Shown: positions 34,865-44,168 of the stretch, piece after piece | How the letters are laid out: each line of letters begins with the position of its first letter | How positions within the stretch are numbered: position 1 is the first letter of the stretch | From: Cytophagales bacterium | GTDB taxonomy: Bacteria > Bacteroidota > Bacteroidia > Cytophagales > Thermoflexibacteraceae | NCBI GenBank assembly: GCA_013298985.1 | Contig: JAAFJS010000004.1 | Location: 1 to 64,000 of the forward strand | Reading direction: 5' to 3' | Length of the DNA stretch: 64,000 nt | Position numbers and translations under genes: made by a program | Notes under the pieces: generated by a model | Seen by the model: only the letters and a program-made list of their open reading frames with translations | Database searches by the model: none | What the model was told of the DNA's origin: nothing

Positions 34865-35272
34865 ATGGCGAGAATTAATATTTTTGAACACCAATTAGCA
34901 GACCTGTTCTTTGACGAAGAAATGCATCTCTTTGAGGAAATTTGGAAGCCTGCTACGCAAAAGGCTACTGACCAAGACTATATCAACTATCAAAAAGAGA
35001 AACTTGCCATCGCAGGCAAGTACCACATTCGCTTTTTTTTATGCGATACACAAAACTTTTTTTATACCATTGTCCCTGAAATGCAAACATGGACAGATGA
35101 GGTAGTGATGGGTTTTTGGAACAATAGTCCATTAGAAAAACTTGCTTTTATTATGAGTACAGGCTTTTTTGAGCAGATTGCCTTAGAGCAGGCAATGGAG
35201 GAAAATACGCATAAATTTCCTATCCAGTATTTCCCTACAGTATCTGAAGCTATGCAATGGTTACAAAAATAA
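34865..35272 (+). CDS. Small STAS/SpoIIAA-like protein (tentative)
   Basis: A 135-residue soluble protein of mixed alpha/beta character. The C-terminal FPTVSEAMQWLQK resembles the end of SpoIIAA-like/STAS-type proteins of Bacteroidota, but the fold assignment is tentative. Its stop codon lies within a long inverted repeat that serves as terminator. Convergent with an AAA gene. Confidence 0.6.
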   Translation: MARINIFEHQLADLFFDEEMHLFEEIWKPATQKATDQDYINYQKEKLAIAGKYHIRFFLCDTQNFFYTIVPEMQTWTDEVVMGFWNNSPLEKLAFIMSTGFFEQIALEQAMEENTHKFPIQYFPTVSEAMQWLQK

Positions 35273-35311
35273 CAAAGAGGCTCAGATTTACTAATCTGAA
35301 CCTCTTTGTTG
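35271..35311. terminator. Bidirectional terminator-like inverted repeat
   Basis: AACAAAGAGG and TCAGATT arms pair with AATCTGA and CCTCTTTGTT around a 4-nt loop, with one mismatch or bulge in a stem of about 18 bp. It overlaps the stop codon of the upstream gene and adjoins the stop of the convergent AAA gene. No long T-run follows on the plus strand. Confidence 0.7.
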
Positions 35312-36415
35312 CTAACTAAATCCTATTTTTTTCCTACCGTTAGTAACAGGTGGCGCGTAACCGTCGCCTTGGTTATAAATATCAGTGAGCAAAGTATCTT
35401 TTTCTACATTACTTTCATGCCCAAGCGATTGAGAAAGTTCTTTTGCCTTTTCTTTCATCAGTTCCCTAAATTCATAAATTGCAATCAGGCGACCTTTACG
35501 CATCAGAGCCTTGTCTATGCGCGTAATGTGCGTATTGAACGTGCAGAGAATCTGAATGTTAAGACAGTCAGAGAGCAAGCCGTCAGTGATATTGAGCAGG
35601 TTAGAGATAGCCGCACTGCGCGAACTTCCTCTGTCCTCTATGATATTTTCTGCATCTTCGATAATGAGAATCGAATTGGAATTGGAGATGAGCAGAGGCA
35701 GAAAATCGGGAGAAGCAATTTTGGGCGCAAACTCTGGTGGAATATAAATCATCTTCTTGCTTATCAGCGAAGTAAGGTAGCGAATGTAGCTCGTTTTGCC
35801 TGTGCCAGGGAGTCCATGCAACAGCACCAAGCCCTTGTCGTCTTGGGTTTGGAGTCGCTTCAAGATGACCTCGTGAATGGGCAAAAAATCATCATTGTAG
35901 TTCATAGCAAGGTCTATATTGCTCTTTTTGACCTCGAAGTCGCGCAAAGCCAAGTAACCATGACTTTCGTAAAGCAAGAAAATTTTGCTCTCCGCACGAG
36001 GCACTTCGCAGCAAATCTTGATAATTTCGGTTAGCTCCACAAGCTGTTCGTCCGCAATACTATCATCATACAAAATCTTGGTAGTATCTGCATTGTCATC
36101 AAACCCAAAATAAACAAGCAAGTTGGGCTGAATAGCCACCATGAAGCTACGCAGGTTGCGCTTGTCATCTTCCTTATTGTAACGGCGATGAATCCACAAT
36201 CTATCTGCCTGCAAATCAAACCTTTCCTTCAAAGAAGTTAATAGCTTTTCGCCATCAATTTCATCAGAAAAAGTGAGCAGATTAGGAAAATTGTCATTAT
36301 TGGTAATAAAAAATTGCCCCACGCTGAGTTGGGCATTATAGTCTATGATGTCTTGGAGGTGGTATTGGACAGCAATGTCCTTAGGTAGTTTGTCTAAAAT
36401 ATTGTTTTTCATCAA
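35312..36415 (-). CDS. Soluble AAA+ ATPase
   Basis: A 367-residue protein. A roughly 190-residue N-terminal region of unknown fold precedes one AAA module. Walker A is GLPGTGKT, Walker B ILIIEDAENI, sensor 1 CTFNTHI and the arginine finger region MRKGRL. Similar in order to the 487-residue membrane AAA protein at 11806-13269 but without membrane helices. The N-terminal region may recognise substrate. The antisense ORF of 242 residues in this interval is a shadow. Confidence 0.82.
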   Translation of the reverse strand: MMKNNILDKLPKDIAVQYHLQDIIDYNAQLSVGQFFITNNDNFPNLLTFSDEIDGEKLLTSLKERFDLQADRLWIHRRYNKEDDKRNLRSFMVAIQPNLLVYFGFDDNADTTKILYDDSIADEQLVELTEIIKICCEVPRAESKIFLLYESHGYLALRDFEVKKSNIDLAMNYNDDFLPIHEVILKRLQTQDDKGLVLLHGLPGTGKTSYIRYLTSLISKKMIYIPPEFAPKIASPDFLPLLISNSNSILIIEDAENIIEDRGSSRSAAISNLLNITDGLLSDCLNIQILCTFNTHITRIDKALMRKGRLIAIYEFRELMKEKAKELSQSLGHESNVEKDTLLTDIYNQGDGYAPPVTNGRKKIGFS

Positions 36416-36502
36416 AATTTGTAGTATAGAATAAGCGGTTTAAAAAAGCCAATCTGCAAATGTAATAAATAAATTGCGTAATTTTGCCAAAAATAAAAGC
36501 GA

Positions 36503-37906
36503 ATGTCAGAAAACGAAATCAATCCAGAAAATCAAGAACAAGAGAAGCAAAATCTTGAACAAAAAACCTTGAACGATGAACAAAAAGCGCAACCTAATTT
36601 CACGCAGTTCAAGCTCAACAAACAACTCTTTTCTGCCATAGAACAAGCTGGTTATCAATCACCTACGCCTATTCAGCTAAAAGCAATTCCTCTTATCTTG
36701 GACGGGCATGACGTGCTGGGAATTGCCCAAACAGGTACGGGCAAAACGGCGGCTTTTGTGATTCCGATAGTGATGAAAATCAAATTTGCCCAAAGCCAGC
36801 ACCCCAGAGCGTTGATTTTAGCCCCCACGCGCGAGCTTGCCTTGCAGATTACAGAAGAAGTCAAAAAATTAACTGCTTTCACAGACCTGCGCCACGTCTG
36901 CCTGTATGGTGGCATTGGTGCAAAAACGCAAATAGAAACGATAGAAAAAGGAGTCGACATTGTCATAGCTACGCCAGGGCGATTTATGGATATTTACCTG
37001 ACGGGTAACTTGGTGGTTAAAGAGCTGAAAATCATGGTCTTGGACGAGGCAGACAGAATGATGGACATGGGTTTTATGCCCCAAATCAATAGCATCTTGG
37101 AAGTGGTGCCGCGCAAACGCCAGAACTTGCTTTTTTCGGCAACCATGTCAGCAAGAATTACAAAACTGACCGAAAATTTCTTGGAATTTCCGCTACGTGT
37201 GGAAGTTACGCCACAAGCTACACCCGCCCAAACGGTTACGCATTTTCTTTACCATGTCCCTAACTTCAAAACCAAAATTAATCTTATAGGCTTACTGCTT
37301 CACAATGAGGTATTTGACAAGGTGATTATTTTTGCCAAAACCAAAGAAAATGCAGAAAATATTTACAAATTTATCCATCGGAAAATAGATAAAAATGTGC
37401 GCGTAATTCATGCCAACAAAGGGCAAAACACGCGTATCAATGCAATGGAGGAGTTCAAGAAAAGCGATATCAGGATTCTGGTGGCTACGGACGTGGCTAC
37501 GCGGGGCATTGATGTAAGCATGGTGAGCCACGTTATCAATTTTGATGTACCTTTTATACATGAGGATTACGTACATCGGATTGGGCGCACTGGGCGCGCA
37601 AGCCAAGAAGGAATTGCCATCACTTTTTGCAACAAAGCCGAACTATATCATGTCGAGAAGATTGAAAAATTGATTAAAACAAAAATTGAGGTAAAGCAAC
37701 TTCCTGAAAACCTGCACATTGAAGAAACACCCTACGAGGAAAATCAGGCAATGTTGCTGGACATAGATTACCAAAAACGCAAGGAAAATCCTGATTTCAA
37801 AGGTGCTTTCCATGAAAAGAAAAAGGAAAATCAAAAGCCTGAAAAGAAAAAGTTTGACCCCAATAAAAAAACAACGAATCCAAGAGGTTTTAGAAGGAAA
37901 AAATAA
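36503..37906 (+). CDS. DEAD-box RNA helicase, RhlE-like
   Basis: A 467-residue helicase with the standard core (AQTGTGKTAA, APTRELALQ, LDEADRMMDMGF, SAT, HRIGRTGRA) preceded by a Gln/Glu-rich N-terminus and followed by a Lys-rich basic tail (about 420-467), as in RhlE-type proteins. It unwinds short RNA duplexes in ribosome biogenesis or RNA decay. A -7 box TAATTTTG at 36479-36486 would give a leader of only about ten bases. A second DEAD-box gene of DeaD type is at 18676. Confidence 0.92.
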   Translation: MSENEINPENQEQEKQNLEQKTLNDEQKAQPNFTQFKLNKQLFSAIEQAGYQSPTPIQLKAIPLILDGHDVLGIAQTGTGKTAAFVIPIVMKIKFAQSQHPRALILAPTRELALQITEEVKKLTAFTDLRHVCLYGGIGAKTQIETIEKGVDIVIATPGRFMDIYLTGNLVVKELKIMVLDEADRMMDMGFMPQINSILEVVPRKRQNLLFSATMSARITKLTENFLEFPLRVEVTPQATPAQTVTHFLYHVPNFKTKINLIGLLLHNEVFDKVIIFAKTKENAENIYKFIHRKIDKNVRVIHANKGQNTRINAMEEFKKSDIRILVATDVATRGIDVSMVSHVINFDVPFIHEDYVHRIGRTGRASQEGIAITFCNKAELYHVEKIEKLIKTKIEVKQLPENLHIEETPYEENQAMLLDIDYQKRKENPDFKGAFHEKKKENQKPEKKKFDPNKKTTNPRGFRRKK

Positions 37907-37995
37907 TTTGATGCCGTTGTTGTGTGTTGAACGCTTCGCTAACACCAACAACAAAGCATTACATTTTTAAGACTATCTGTTTTTTTAAAGTCTGT

Positions 37996-38305
37996 TACAT
38001 TCGTGCTTTAAATTATTATACGCCGTTAGGTGTTAAATATTGGTAGAAAAGCATTTCAAAGTATTCAACAACTCCGTTAGGCAATTCCATTGGGGAGTTG
38101 AATAACATTAAACTCCTAACGGAGTTTGGGTTGTTTGGGGAATATTTTGCTACCAATATTAAGTCCTTGACAGGACTTTAATACACAAATTAATAACTTT
38201 TTATAGCACGAATGTATAGGACTTTTATATTGGTAGCCTTTATTTTTAGTTCAGACCCAACTCCGTTAGGAGTTGAACAATGTCATGCAACTCCTAACGG
38301 AGTTT
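37996..38305. repeat. Composite palindromic element C with GTTA/TAAC-loop hairpins
   Basis: Nested arms: TACATTCGTGCT (37996-38007) with AGCACGAATGTA (38205-38216), and AATATTGGTAG (38036-38046) with CTACCAATATT (38150-38160). Inside and beside are hairpins AAACTCC-TAAC-GGAGTTT (38110-38127), AAGTCC/GGACTT (38161-38178), CAACTCC-GTTA-GGAGTTG (38258-38275) and AACTCC-TAAC-GGAGTT (38289-38304). It occupies most of the 440-bp gap between rhlE and the methyltransferase gene; no gene is seen there. Confidence 0.8.
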
Positions 38306-38346
38306 TTAAGCCTCCTTTTTGTAAATTTCAAAAATTACGTAAGTCC

Positions 38347-40857
38347 TTACCCATTCAAAAAACCATACGCGTACACCTGTGGTAATAGCTTGTTTTTCAA
38401 TATATTGTGTTTTTCTTTCATTGCCTCAAAAAGGTCATTCGCCATTTGCTGGTCGGCAAGGGCATTGCGAATCTGCCACCAGCCTGCGTCCCAAGTTTCT
38501 ATTTTGAACTTGGGCGTATTGAGTAGATGTAAGTTTGCAAAGTAAAATTGCCAGATTTGATTGCCTATTTCCAAAACAGCTTTTGCTTCTTCTGATAAAG
38601 TCAAGTCTTTCAAAAATTTCGCTACAAACCTGTCCTCACCCACCGCCAGAGAAGAAACTATATCGCTATCCGTCATTTTCCAATGCTTAATTTCTTCTTT
38701 GAGCAGAGGAAAAAAGTGATTATTTATCTGGTAAAGTTCTTTTTGGTACTTTACGTTTCGCATCGCAACGGTCTGATTGCTTGTACTATACAAATTCCAA
38801 ACGGTGCAATCATTGATAAATTCTTTGGAAAGCTCTTTGGTAGGTTGCATGAATTGGTCGCGGTCGTTGAGCCAAGTTGCTTTGGGAACACGCCTAACTG
38901 CATGAATAACCATTGAGTTTTCAAAATTTTCAGGCGTGACAGATAACGCTCCTGCGCTCACGTAAGGCATAGACAAAAAACAAGTTTTCCCTTGATGCTG
39001 AAAATCATTGCCTGCACACATAAAAGAAGCCAAAAAATTTTCACTAATTCTGTCCCTCACATCAACTCCTTTTTGTTTTACATTGATATTAGAAGATACG
39101 GGAGGGAATAAAATTTTGGCAGCAGGTCTTTTAATCCACTTGCTCAAATGCTTTTCTCTTTGTTCTGTAAAAATTCTTTTTGTACCTATTTTATCTACAT
39201 TTCCATCAAAAACATCTAATTCAAAGTGTTGGTTTTCCAAAGAAATTTCTTGAGTTAGATTCCAAACCATAAATCCAACGGGGAAAGCACTTGCTTGCGA
39301 AGTCCCCGAAAAATTAGCAGAAGAAAAGACAAAACCACTTTCAAAAAGAAATTTGAAAATAGTATCTCGCAGTTTTTGGTCATTATTCGAGTTGAGATGC
39401 TTGATTTTATAAAATAATCCCAAGTGTGCTATTTTATCTTTAAATTCCTTTTTCATTCTAAAAATAAATTGCATAGCTAACTCCCTGCTCACTTCCCCCA
39501 AATTATAATCGTGCATTTTTTTACGCACATTGGTATCGCTTACATCTTTTTTACTTTCACCTTTTGCACCTGCGGTTTGGCTGGTAGCAAAAGGTGGATT
39601 TATCAGGATAATCCATTGAATAGCAGGGTTTAACAAATCTTTTCGCAGTTTTTCAGGCAATTTCCACGTAACCTCAAAAGGCAGGGCGTTTCCATTCAAA
39701 AACACATTGCCCACATCATCATTGAGGTAATCGTACTGAAAAATATTTGCCGCAGGGAAAAGCCGCAAACAATGCTCTGCGTCTTCCTTGTAAAGTGTTG
39801 ATAAATAGCAATATGGCAGAGCTTCGGTGGGCAGGTAATACTCCAGATTGCCCGTTCCCGCCGCCATGTCCCAGAGGCGGTAATTGCCTGATTTCCACCA
39901 TGCTTTGCCCAGCGTTTTTTCCAAATAGTCAAGTCCCTTTTGAGCAAACTGAATCGGCGTAAAAAATTCGCCATGGAAGCGGCGCATCGTATCGTCAGTG
40001 AGGCGGTCTATTTTTGCCAACATACCGCGAATCGTATCCGCATTGGTAACTTTTTCATAGATGCTCCAAAAATATTCGTAGTCTTTGGCGAGGATTTTTT
40101 TGGTACGCGCTTCGTCGCCACCAAACTGAAAAACGACCTTGCTCTGGTCTTTGAGGTAAAAAGTCCTGCCTTCCTGCACATCACAGACAAAATAGCGTGA
40201 GGTTTTGAGTCCATTGCGTACACTATCGCCAAAAATGCCATTCCAATATTCAAAAACGTCTTCAAAATTGCTTTCTGTGATGATTTTTTTGTCCAAAGTA
40301 GTAAATGCCTCAAAAGTTTCACACTTTAAGATAGCTGTCAATTTTTCTATAAAAATATCAAACTCCTGTTTTTCAGTAACTTTGAAAAGGTGCAAATTTC
40401 GCAATTCCTGTGTTTCTGCAAGGTCTTTGACCAGATTTGGGTCGGGATTGCTTGGGGCTAAGTCCCAGTCGTATTTGCCTTCTGTATCCGTATAAAAATC
40501 TTTCCAAGTAATGGTTGGCGTAAAAAAAGCGATTTGCTTATCGGCAATGCACAAAAACGCAGGGATTGGTTTGTCCGTTTGTCCGTATTTGAGGCGGTGC
40601 GCGTAGTACAGCGTTTGCGCGAGGGATTTTGCGCTTACTTTCTGATTTTCAAAGTTTTGCTCATATTTGAACTCAAATAAAACCTGCGGCGTGTAAAGGT
40701 CGTGTTTATCAGAAGTATTGTAGGGCAAGCCCAAACGTGTGGCATAGATACTTTTTACATCTTCTTCGGTGCTGGACTTCGCAAAGGCGGCGGTGAATTG
40801 GGCAAAATCTATGATTTTTTTGGACATGGGTTTTTGTTTCGTATTTTCTTTTGACAA
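38347..40857 (-). CDS. Adenine-specific DNA methyltransferase, probable Type IIG restriction-modification enzyme
   Basis: An 836-residue protein. SAM-binding motif I (WDMAAGTGNLEYYL, near residue 330) and motif IV NPPF (near 415) identify a gamma-type N6-adenine methyltransferase. The N-terminal 150 residues show a possible PD-(D/E)XK nuclease: Asp50/53, EFK at 62-64 and QxxxY at 81-85. The last 300 residues would hold the target-recognition domain. One polypeptide with nuclease, methyltransferase and recognition parts is the Type IIG plan. No separate specificity or restriction gene is adjacent. Nuclease activity is inferred from motifs only. Confidence 0.78.
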   Translation of the reverse strand: MSKENTKQKPMSKKIIDFAQFTAAFAKSSTEEDVKSIYATRLGLPYNTSDKHDLYTPQVLFEFKYEQNFENQKVSAKSLAQTLYYAHRLKYGQTDKPIPAFLCIADKQIAFFTPTITWKDFYTDTEGKYDWDLAPSNPDPNLVKDLAETQELRNLHLFKVTEKQEFDIFIEKLTAILKCETFEAFTTLDKKIITESNFEDVFEYWNGIFGDSVRNGLKTSRYFVCDVQEGRTFYLKDQSKVVFQFGGDEARTKKILAKDYEYFWSIYEKVTNADTIRGMLAKIDRLTDDTMRRFHGEFFTPIQFAQKGLDYLEKTLGKAWWKSGNYRLWDMAAGTGNLEYYLPTEALPYCYLSTLYKEDAEHCLRLFPAANIFQYDYLNDDVGNVFLNGNALPFEVTWKLPEKLRKDLLNPAIQWIILINPPFATSQTAGAKGESKKDVSDTNVRKKMHDYNLGEVSRELAMQFIFRMKKEFKDKIAHLGLFYKIKHLNSNNDQKLRDTIFKFLFESGFVFSSANFSGTSQASAFPVGFMVWNLTQEISLENQHFELDVFDGNVDKIGTKRIFTEQREKHLSKWIKRPAAKILFPPVSSNINVKQKGVDVRDRISENFLASFMCAGNDFQHQGKTCFLSMPYVSAGALSVTPENFENSMVIHAVRRVPKATWLNDRDQFMQPTKELSKEFINDCTVWNLYSTSNQTVAMRNVKYQKELYQINNHFFPLLKEEIKHWKMTDSDIVSSLAVGEDRFVAKFLKDLTLSEEAKAVLEIGNQIWQFYFANLHLLNTPKFKIETWDAGWWQIRNALADQQMANDLFEAMKEKHNILKNKLLPQVYAYGFLNG

Positions 40858-40993
40858 AAATACACAAATTTTTTATTTTGGTGCAAACTCTACAAGGCTT
40901 TTAAACTGTTACTTATGTCAAAATCAGTAAAAACCTAATTCCAATTCTTGCGTTTATTGACTATAACACCATTCAATTATTTCTCAAAAAACC

Positions 40994-41932
40994 ATGAAAA
41001 CATTTTTTTTGACTTTTTATTGCTTTTTATTTTGCTATTTTATTGCCTCTGCCCAGCAAACAACTTTCAAGGTAGTTGCTATCAAAGGAAAAGTAAGCAC
41101 AAATCGCCAGCCAATTACTCAGAATACAGACCTCTTATCTAACCAAAGTATTGTACTTGAGAATGATAGCAGTTATGTTTGCTTTGTTGTCAATGATACA
41201 AAAGGAATAATAGAATTAAACAAAAAAGGATTTTATAAAATGACGGATTTGCAAAAGCAGGCACAATTAGCTGAGAATAACTATGCAAAGTTTGTGCTTG
41301 AGGAATTATTTTCTCCACCTACGAAGAAATCTATGTATCAACATATCAATAGAACAGGGTCAGTAAAAAAATGTGTATTTAGCCCTATTGTAACGATATT
41401 GCCTTCAGGGAAAAGTGATATTTATGGAGATAAAATAACCATAAAATGGTTTTTACGTAGTGGTGTTTCTGCTGAATATACTACATCTATCGAGCAATAT
41501 AAGGTAGAGATTTATAGCTTAAATGACGTTTTATTATTTGAAGAAAAAACCCAAAAAACGCAACTTTTTATAGATTTGTCTAATAAGCAGGAATTATTAC
41601 AAGAAAAAATATTGGTATTGAAAGTAATGTCTTTAGACAACTCAGGGAAAAATCTGGAAAGTTCAACAGTCGATGGAGATGCTATCGTTCGATTGCCAGA
41701 AGCTCAAAGACAAGAAATAACACAAGAACTCAATGCTATATTCAAAGACCAAAACAGCAATACAGCCTTTGCAAAGTTAATAGAAGCACGCTTTTTTGAA
41801 GACAAGGAACTTTATATAGATGCTATCAATGCCTACGAAGAAATGCTGAAACTTTCATTTGGCGCAGAAGCCTATCAAAAAGTCTATCAGAACTTTTTGA
41901 GTAGGAATGGACTTATTGCAACAAATGAATAG
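40994..41932 (+). CDS. Secreted protein, FecR-like N-terminal region
   Basis: A 312-residue protein with a signal peptide (residues 1-20, ending FIASAQQ). The next 60 residues (FKVVAIKGKVSTNRQPITQNTDL) resemble the start of FecR-type beta domains in secreted Bacteroidota proteins. The C-terminal part (AFAKLIEARFFEDKELYIDAINAYEEML) looks TPR-like. Role unknown; periplasmic location inferred. It is followed after 53 nt by a membrane-protein gene on the same strand. Confidence 0.65.
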   Translation: MKTFFLTFYCFLFCYFIASAQQTTFKVVAIKGKVSTNRQPITQNTDLLSNQSIVLENDSSYVCFVVNDTKGIIELNKKGFYKMTDLQKQAQLAENNYAKFVLEELFSPPTKKSMYQHINRTGSVKKCVFSPIVTILPSGKSDIYGDKITIKWFLRSGVSAEYTTSIEQYKVEIYSLNDVLLFEEKTQKTQLFIDLSNKQELLQEKILVLKVMSLDNSGKNLESSTVDGDAIVRLPEAQRQEITQELNAIFKDQNSNTAFAKLIEARFFEDKELYIDAINAYEEMLKLSFGAEAYQKVYQNFLSRNGLIATNE

Positions 41933-41985
41933 TAACATTTTTAGCTTTTTGATGCTCTCAGAACAAAACAAACAAATTTGAAATA

Positions 41986-42660
41986 ATGGCAAATGTTCCT
42001 TTGTATGTAAATTTGGTGTTCATTTTGACCACTTTGATAACTGTTTTTCTTTTTTACTGGGCTGTTCCCAAGCATAAAGTGGTGATTTTGATGGTCATAT
42101 TTTTGATGGCAGCTCAGGGATTCCTTGCCTTCCAAGGTTTTTTCCAAGATAGCCAAGCCATACCGCCAAGAATTGTGTTTGCTTTGTTTCCAAGCTTTAT
42201 TCTGATGTTTTTTGCTTTTTTCTCTCAAAAAGGAAAGGCATTTATCCAACAAATTGACTTGAAAGCCTACACTTACCTGCATACGGTGCGTATCACAGTA
42301 GAATTTGTGATTTTCTGGCTTTTCATGCACCAGCTACTGCCAGAGTCGATGAGCTTTGAGGGCAGAAATTTTGACATTTTTTCAGGAATTACTGCGCCCA
42401 TCATGGCTTATATCGGATTCCGCGGGCAAAAGGTAAACAAAACCTTGCTTTTGATTTGGAATTTTGTCTGTTTGGGCTTGGTATTGCAGGTAGTTGGGAC
42501 GGGAATTTTGTCTGTACCTTCCCCTTTTCAGTTGCTCTCTTTTGACCAACCTAATACGGCAATTTTGTATTTTCCCTTTATTTGGCTGCCAGGCATTGTA
42601 GTTCCTATCGTTATTTTTGGGCATTTAGTTGCCATCAGTCGCCTGCTCAAATTGGCTTAG
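41986..42660 (+). CDS. Integral membrane protein, unknown function
   Basis: A 224-residue protein with six or seven hydrophobic segments over nearly its whole length and conserved-looking loops (HQLLPESMSFEGRNFDIFSG, PFIWLPGIVVPIV). I do not recognise a transporter or enzyme family with confidence. It ends 95 bp before the convergent mreD gene. Confidence 0.65.
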   Translation: MANVPLYVNLVFILTTLITVFLFYWAVPKHKVVILMVIFLMAAQGFLAFQGFFQDSQAIPPRIVFALFPSFILMFFAFFSQKGKAFIQQIDLKAYTYLHTVRITVEFVIFWLFMHQLLPESMSFEGRNFDIFSGITAPIMAYIGFRGQKVNKTLLLIWNFVCLGLVLQVVGTGILSVPSPFQLLSFDQPNTAILYFPFIWLPGIVVPIVIFGHLVAISRLLKLA

Positions 42661-42755
42661 ATTGATTGGGTGGAAGTCTGTTTTTTTGCCTTATTTGTAT
42701 CGTTTTTAATGATAGTTTTTTACAAAATATTGGTTTAAAACACTTTAAATCAATA

Positions 42756-43256
42756 TTACGACCTATAAAAAAGGTACTGGAACATGACCACAACCGAAGA
42801 CGTAAAAATAATGCTTAGGAAGGCTTTGAGCAAAGTAAAACTGAGCAGATTTGCGCCCCACGCCTCAATCATAAATAAGGGAAGATGGTGAATGGTCGTT
42901 ATCAGCAAGGTATAAATAATGAACCACTGCGCCCCCATGATGCTCAGATAGGGTTTCATGCCTACGTCATAGCCACCGCTTGGCTTGATGAGGCTGGTGA
43001 TTCGAGGACGCATATACGCTACCAATACGCAGCAGGCGGCGTGTATGCCCAGCGTATCATAAAATATATCAATACAAAAACCCATGCCAAAGCCCAGTAA
43101 TAGGAGTAGGAGAGGGTTGATTTGTAGCGGCAAAAAAAGCAAAAAAGAAAGATATACAAAACAAAAAGCAAGGTCAAACAATGCCCAATGTCTAATAAAA
43201 ATAACTTGGAAAGCAAGGTAAGTAATAAAACTGATGACAGATGACAAGTTGTTCAT
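42756..43256 (-). CDS. mreD: Rod shape-determining protein MreD
   Basis: A 166-residue membrane protein with five or so helices, in MreD position 12 nt after mreC. MreD connects the MreB cytoskeleton with MreC and the wall-elongation enzymes. The sequence GFGMGFCIDIFYDTLGIHAAC is typical of Bacteroidota MreD. The usual downstream genes mrdA and rodA are absent; the next gene is convergent. Confidence 0.88.
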   Translation of the reverse strand: MNNLSSVISFITYLAFQVIFIRHWALFDLAFCFVYLSFLLFLPLQINPLLLLLLGFGMGFCIDIFYDTLGIHAACCVLVAYMRPRITSLIKPSGGYDVGMKPYLSIMGAQWFIIYTLLITTIHHLPLFMIEAWGANLLSFTLLKAFLSIIFTSSVVVMFQYLFYRS

Positions 43257-43268
43257 GGTCGCAATTTA

Positions 43269-44084
43269 TTAGTCTGTAATGGTGGTGGTCTGCAATGAAT
43301 CTATTTCTTTCTGCCTTTTGTTTTTAATCACATAGACATATACCAATGCACTAAAATCAGTAAAAAAAGTCATTTTGACCTTTAAAAATGAATTGTTTTT
43401 ATTCACACTGACCGATTTGACTATGCCGATAGGGTAGTTTTCGGGGTAAACTTGGCTATAACCCGAACTTACGATGGTGTCATTGACCTTCAAATCTACG
43501 TGCCGCCCCACTTCGAGCAGGTCAGCTTCTCGATAATCAAGCATATCCCACTTGGTCGTGCAAATGATATTATTTTTTTTGATGCGCGAGGCTACCTGAA
43601 TTTCATTGTGAAGCAGAGAGGTAACAGTCGCATAATAATCTGTTACTGCTTTTACCTTACCCACTACTCCCAAGCTACTGATTATGCCCATGCCAACCTC
43701 TACACCGTCTTTTTTTCCTTTGTTAATGGTCAAATAGTTTCTGCTTCTGAACAAGGAATTATTGACTACTTTGGCGGCAAGATATTCATATTGAGGCAGA
43801 AAAGAAGAATCATATTTCAAACGTTCTATTTTAAGTTGAGCCAACTCACTCATTAGCTTTTCGTTCTGACGCGACAGGTCTTCATTGATGCTTGGGAGCA
43901 AAAAATAATTTGCTACATAATTCCTTTTTGCATCAATATAGGCAACAAACTGATTAGATGATGAAAAAAAAGCAGCACTCTGATAGCTATTGTTATGGAT
44001 AATGAGCCAACCACACAAAAATTCTAACAGAAAAAATAAGAGAAAAGTCCTATACCGCGATAAGAAAAGAAAAAGTAATTGCAT
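43269..44084 (-). CDS. mreC: Rod shape-determining protein MreC
   Basis: A 271-residue periplasmic protein anchored by one N-terminal helix (about 10-30), followed by a short coiled coil (residues 65-90) and the MreC beta domains (VVNNSLFRSRNYLTINKGKKDGV, GMGIISSLGVVGKV). It assembles around the elongasome and activates PBP2. It lies 84 nt after mreB; that gap holds heptanucleotide repeats. Confidence 0.92.
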   Translation of the reverse strand: MQLLFLFLSRYRTFLLFFLLEFLCGWLIIHNNSYQSAAFFSSSNQFVAYIDAKRNYVANYFLLPSINEDLSRQNEKLMSELAQLKIERLKYDSSFLPQYEYLAAKVVNNSLFRSRNYLTINKGKKDGVEVGMGIISSLGVVGKVKAVTDYYATVTSLLHNEIQVASRIKKNNIICTTKWDMLDYREADLLEVGRHVDLKVNDTIVSSGYSQVYPENYPIGIVKSVSVNKNNSFLKVKMTFFTDFSALVYVYVIKNKRQKEIDSLQTTTITD

Positions 44085-44090
44085 AATCCT

Positions 44091-44125
44091 AAATTATAAA
44101 TGACGAATTATAAATGATAAAACGT
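44091..44125. repeat. Short heptad array between mreB and mreC
   Basis: Consecutive 7-mers AAATTAT, AAATGAC, GAATTAT, AAATGAT followed by a degenerate unit, in the 84-bp gap immediately upstream of the mreC start. Same type as the arrays at 28938 and 50378. Confidence 0.65.
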
Positions 44126-44168
44126 TTCTAAAATTTAGAACGCATCACCTATAATTCATCACTCAATC

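Noticed and set aside
35306-36034. 242-residue plus-strand ORF
   Set aside because: Lies fully antisense to the AAA ATPase gene (35312-36415), which has all AAA motifs; no recognisable domain of its own.
38020-38305. CRISPR array
   Set aside because: The repeats are individually palindromic, unevenly spaced and of variable sequence, without unique spacers of constant length; no cas genes in the window.
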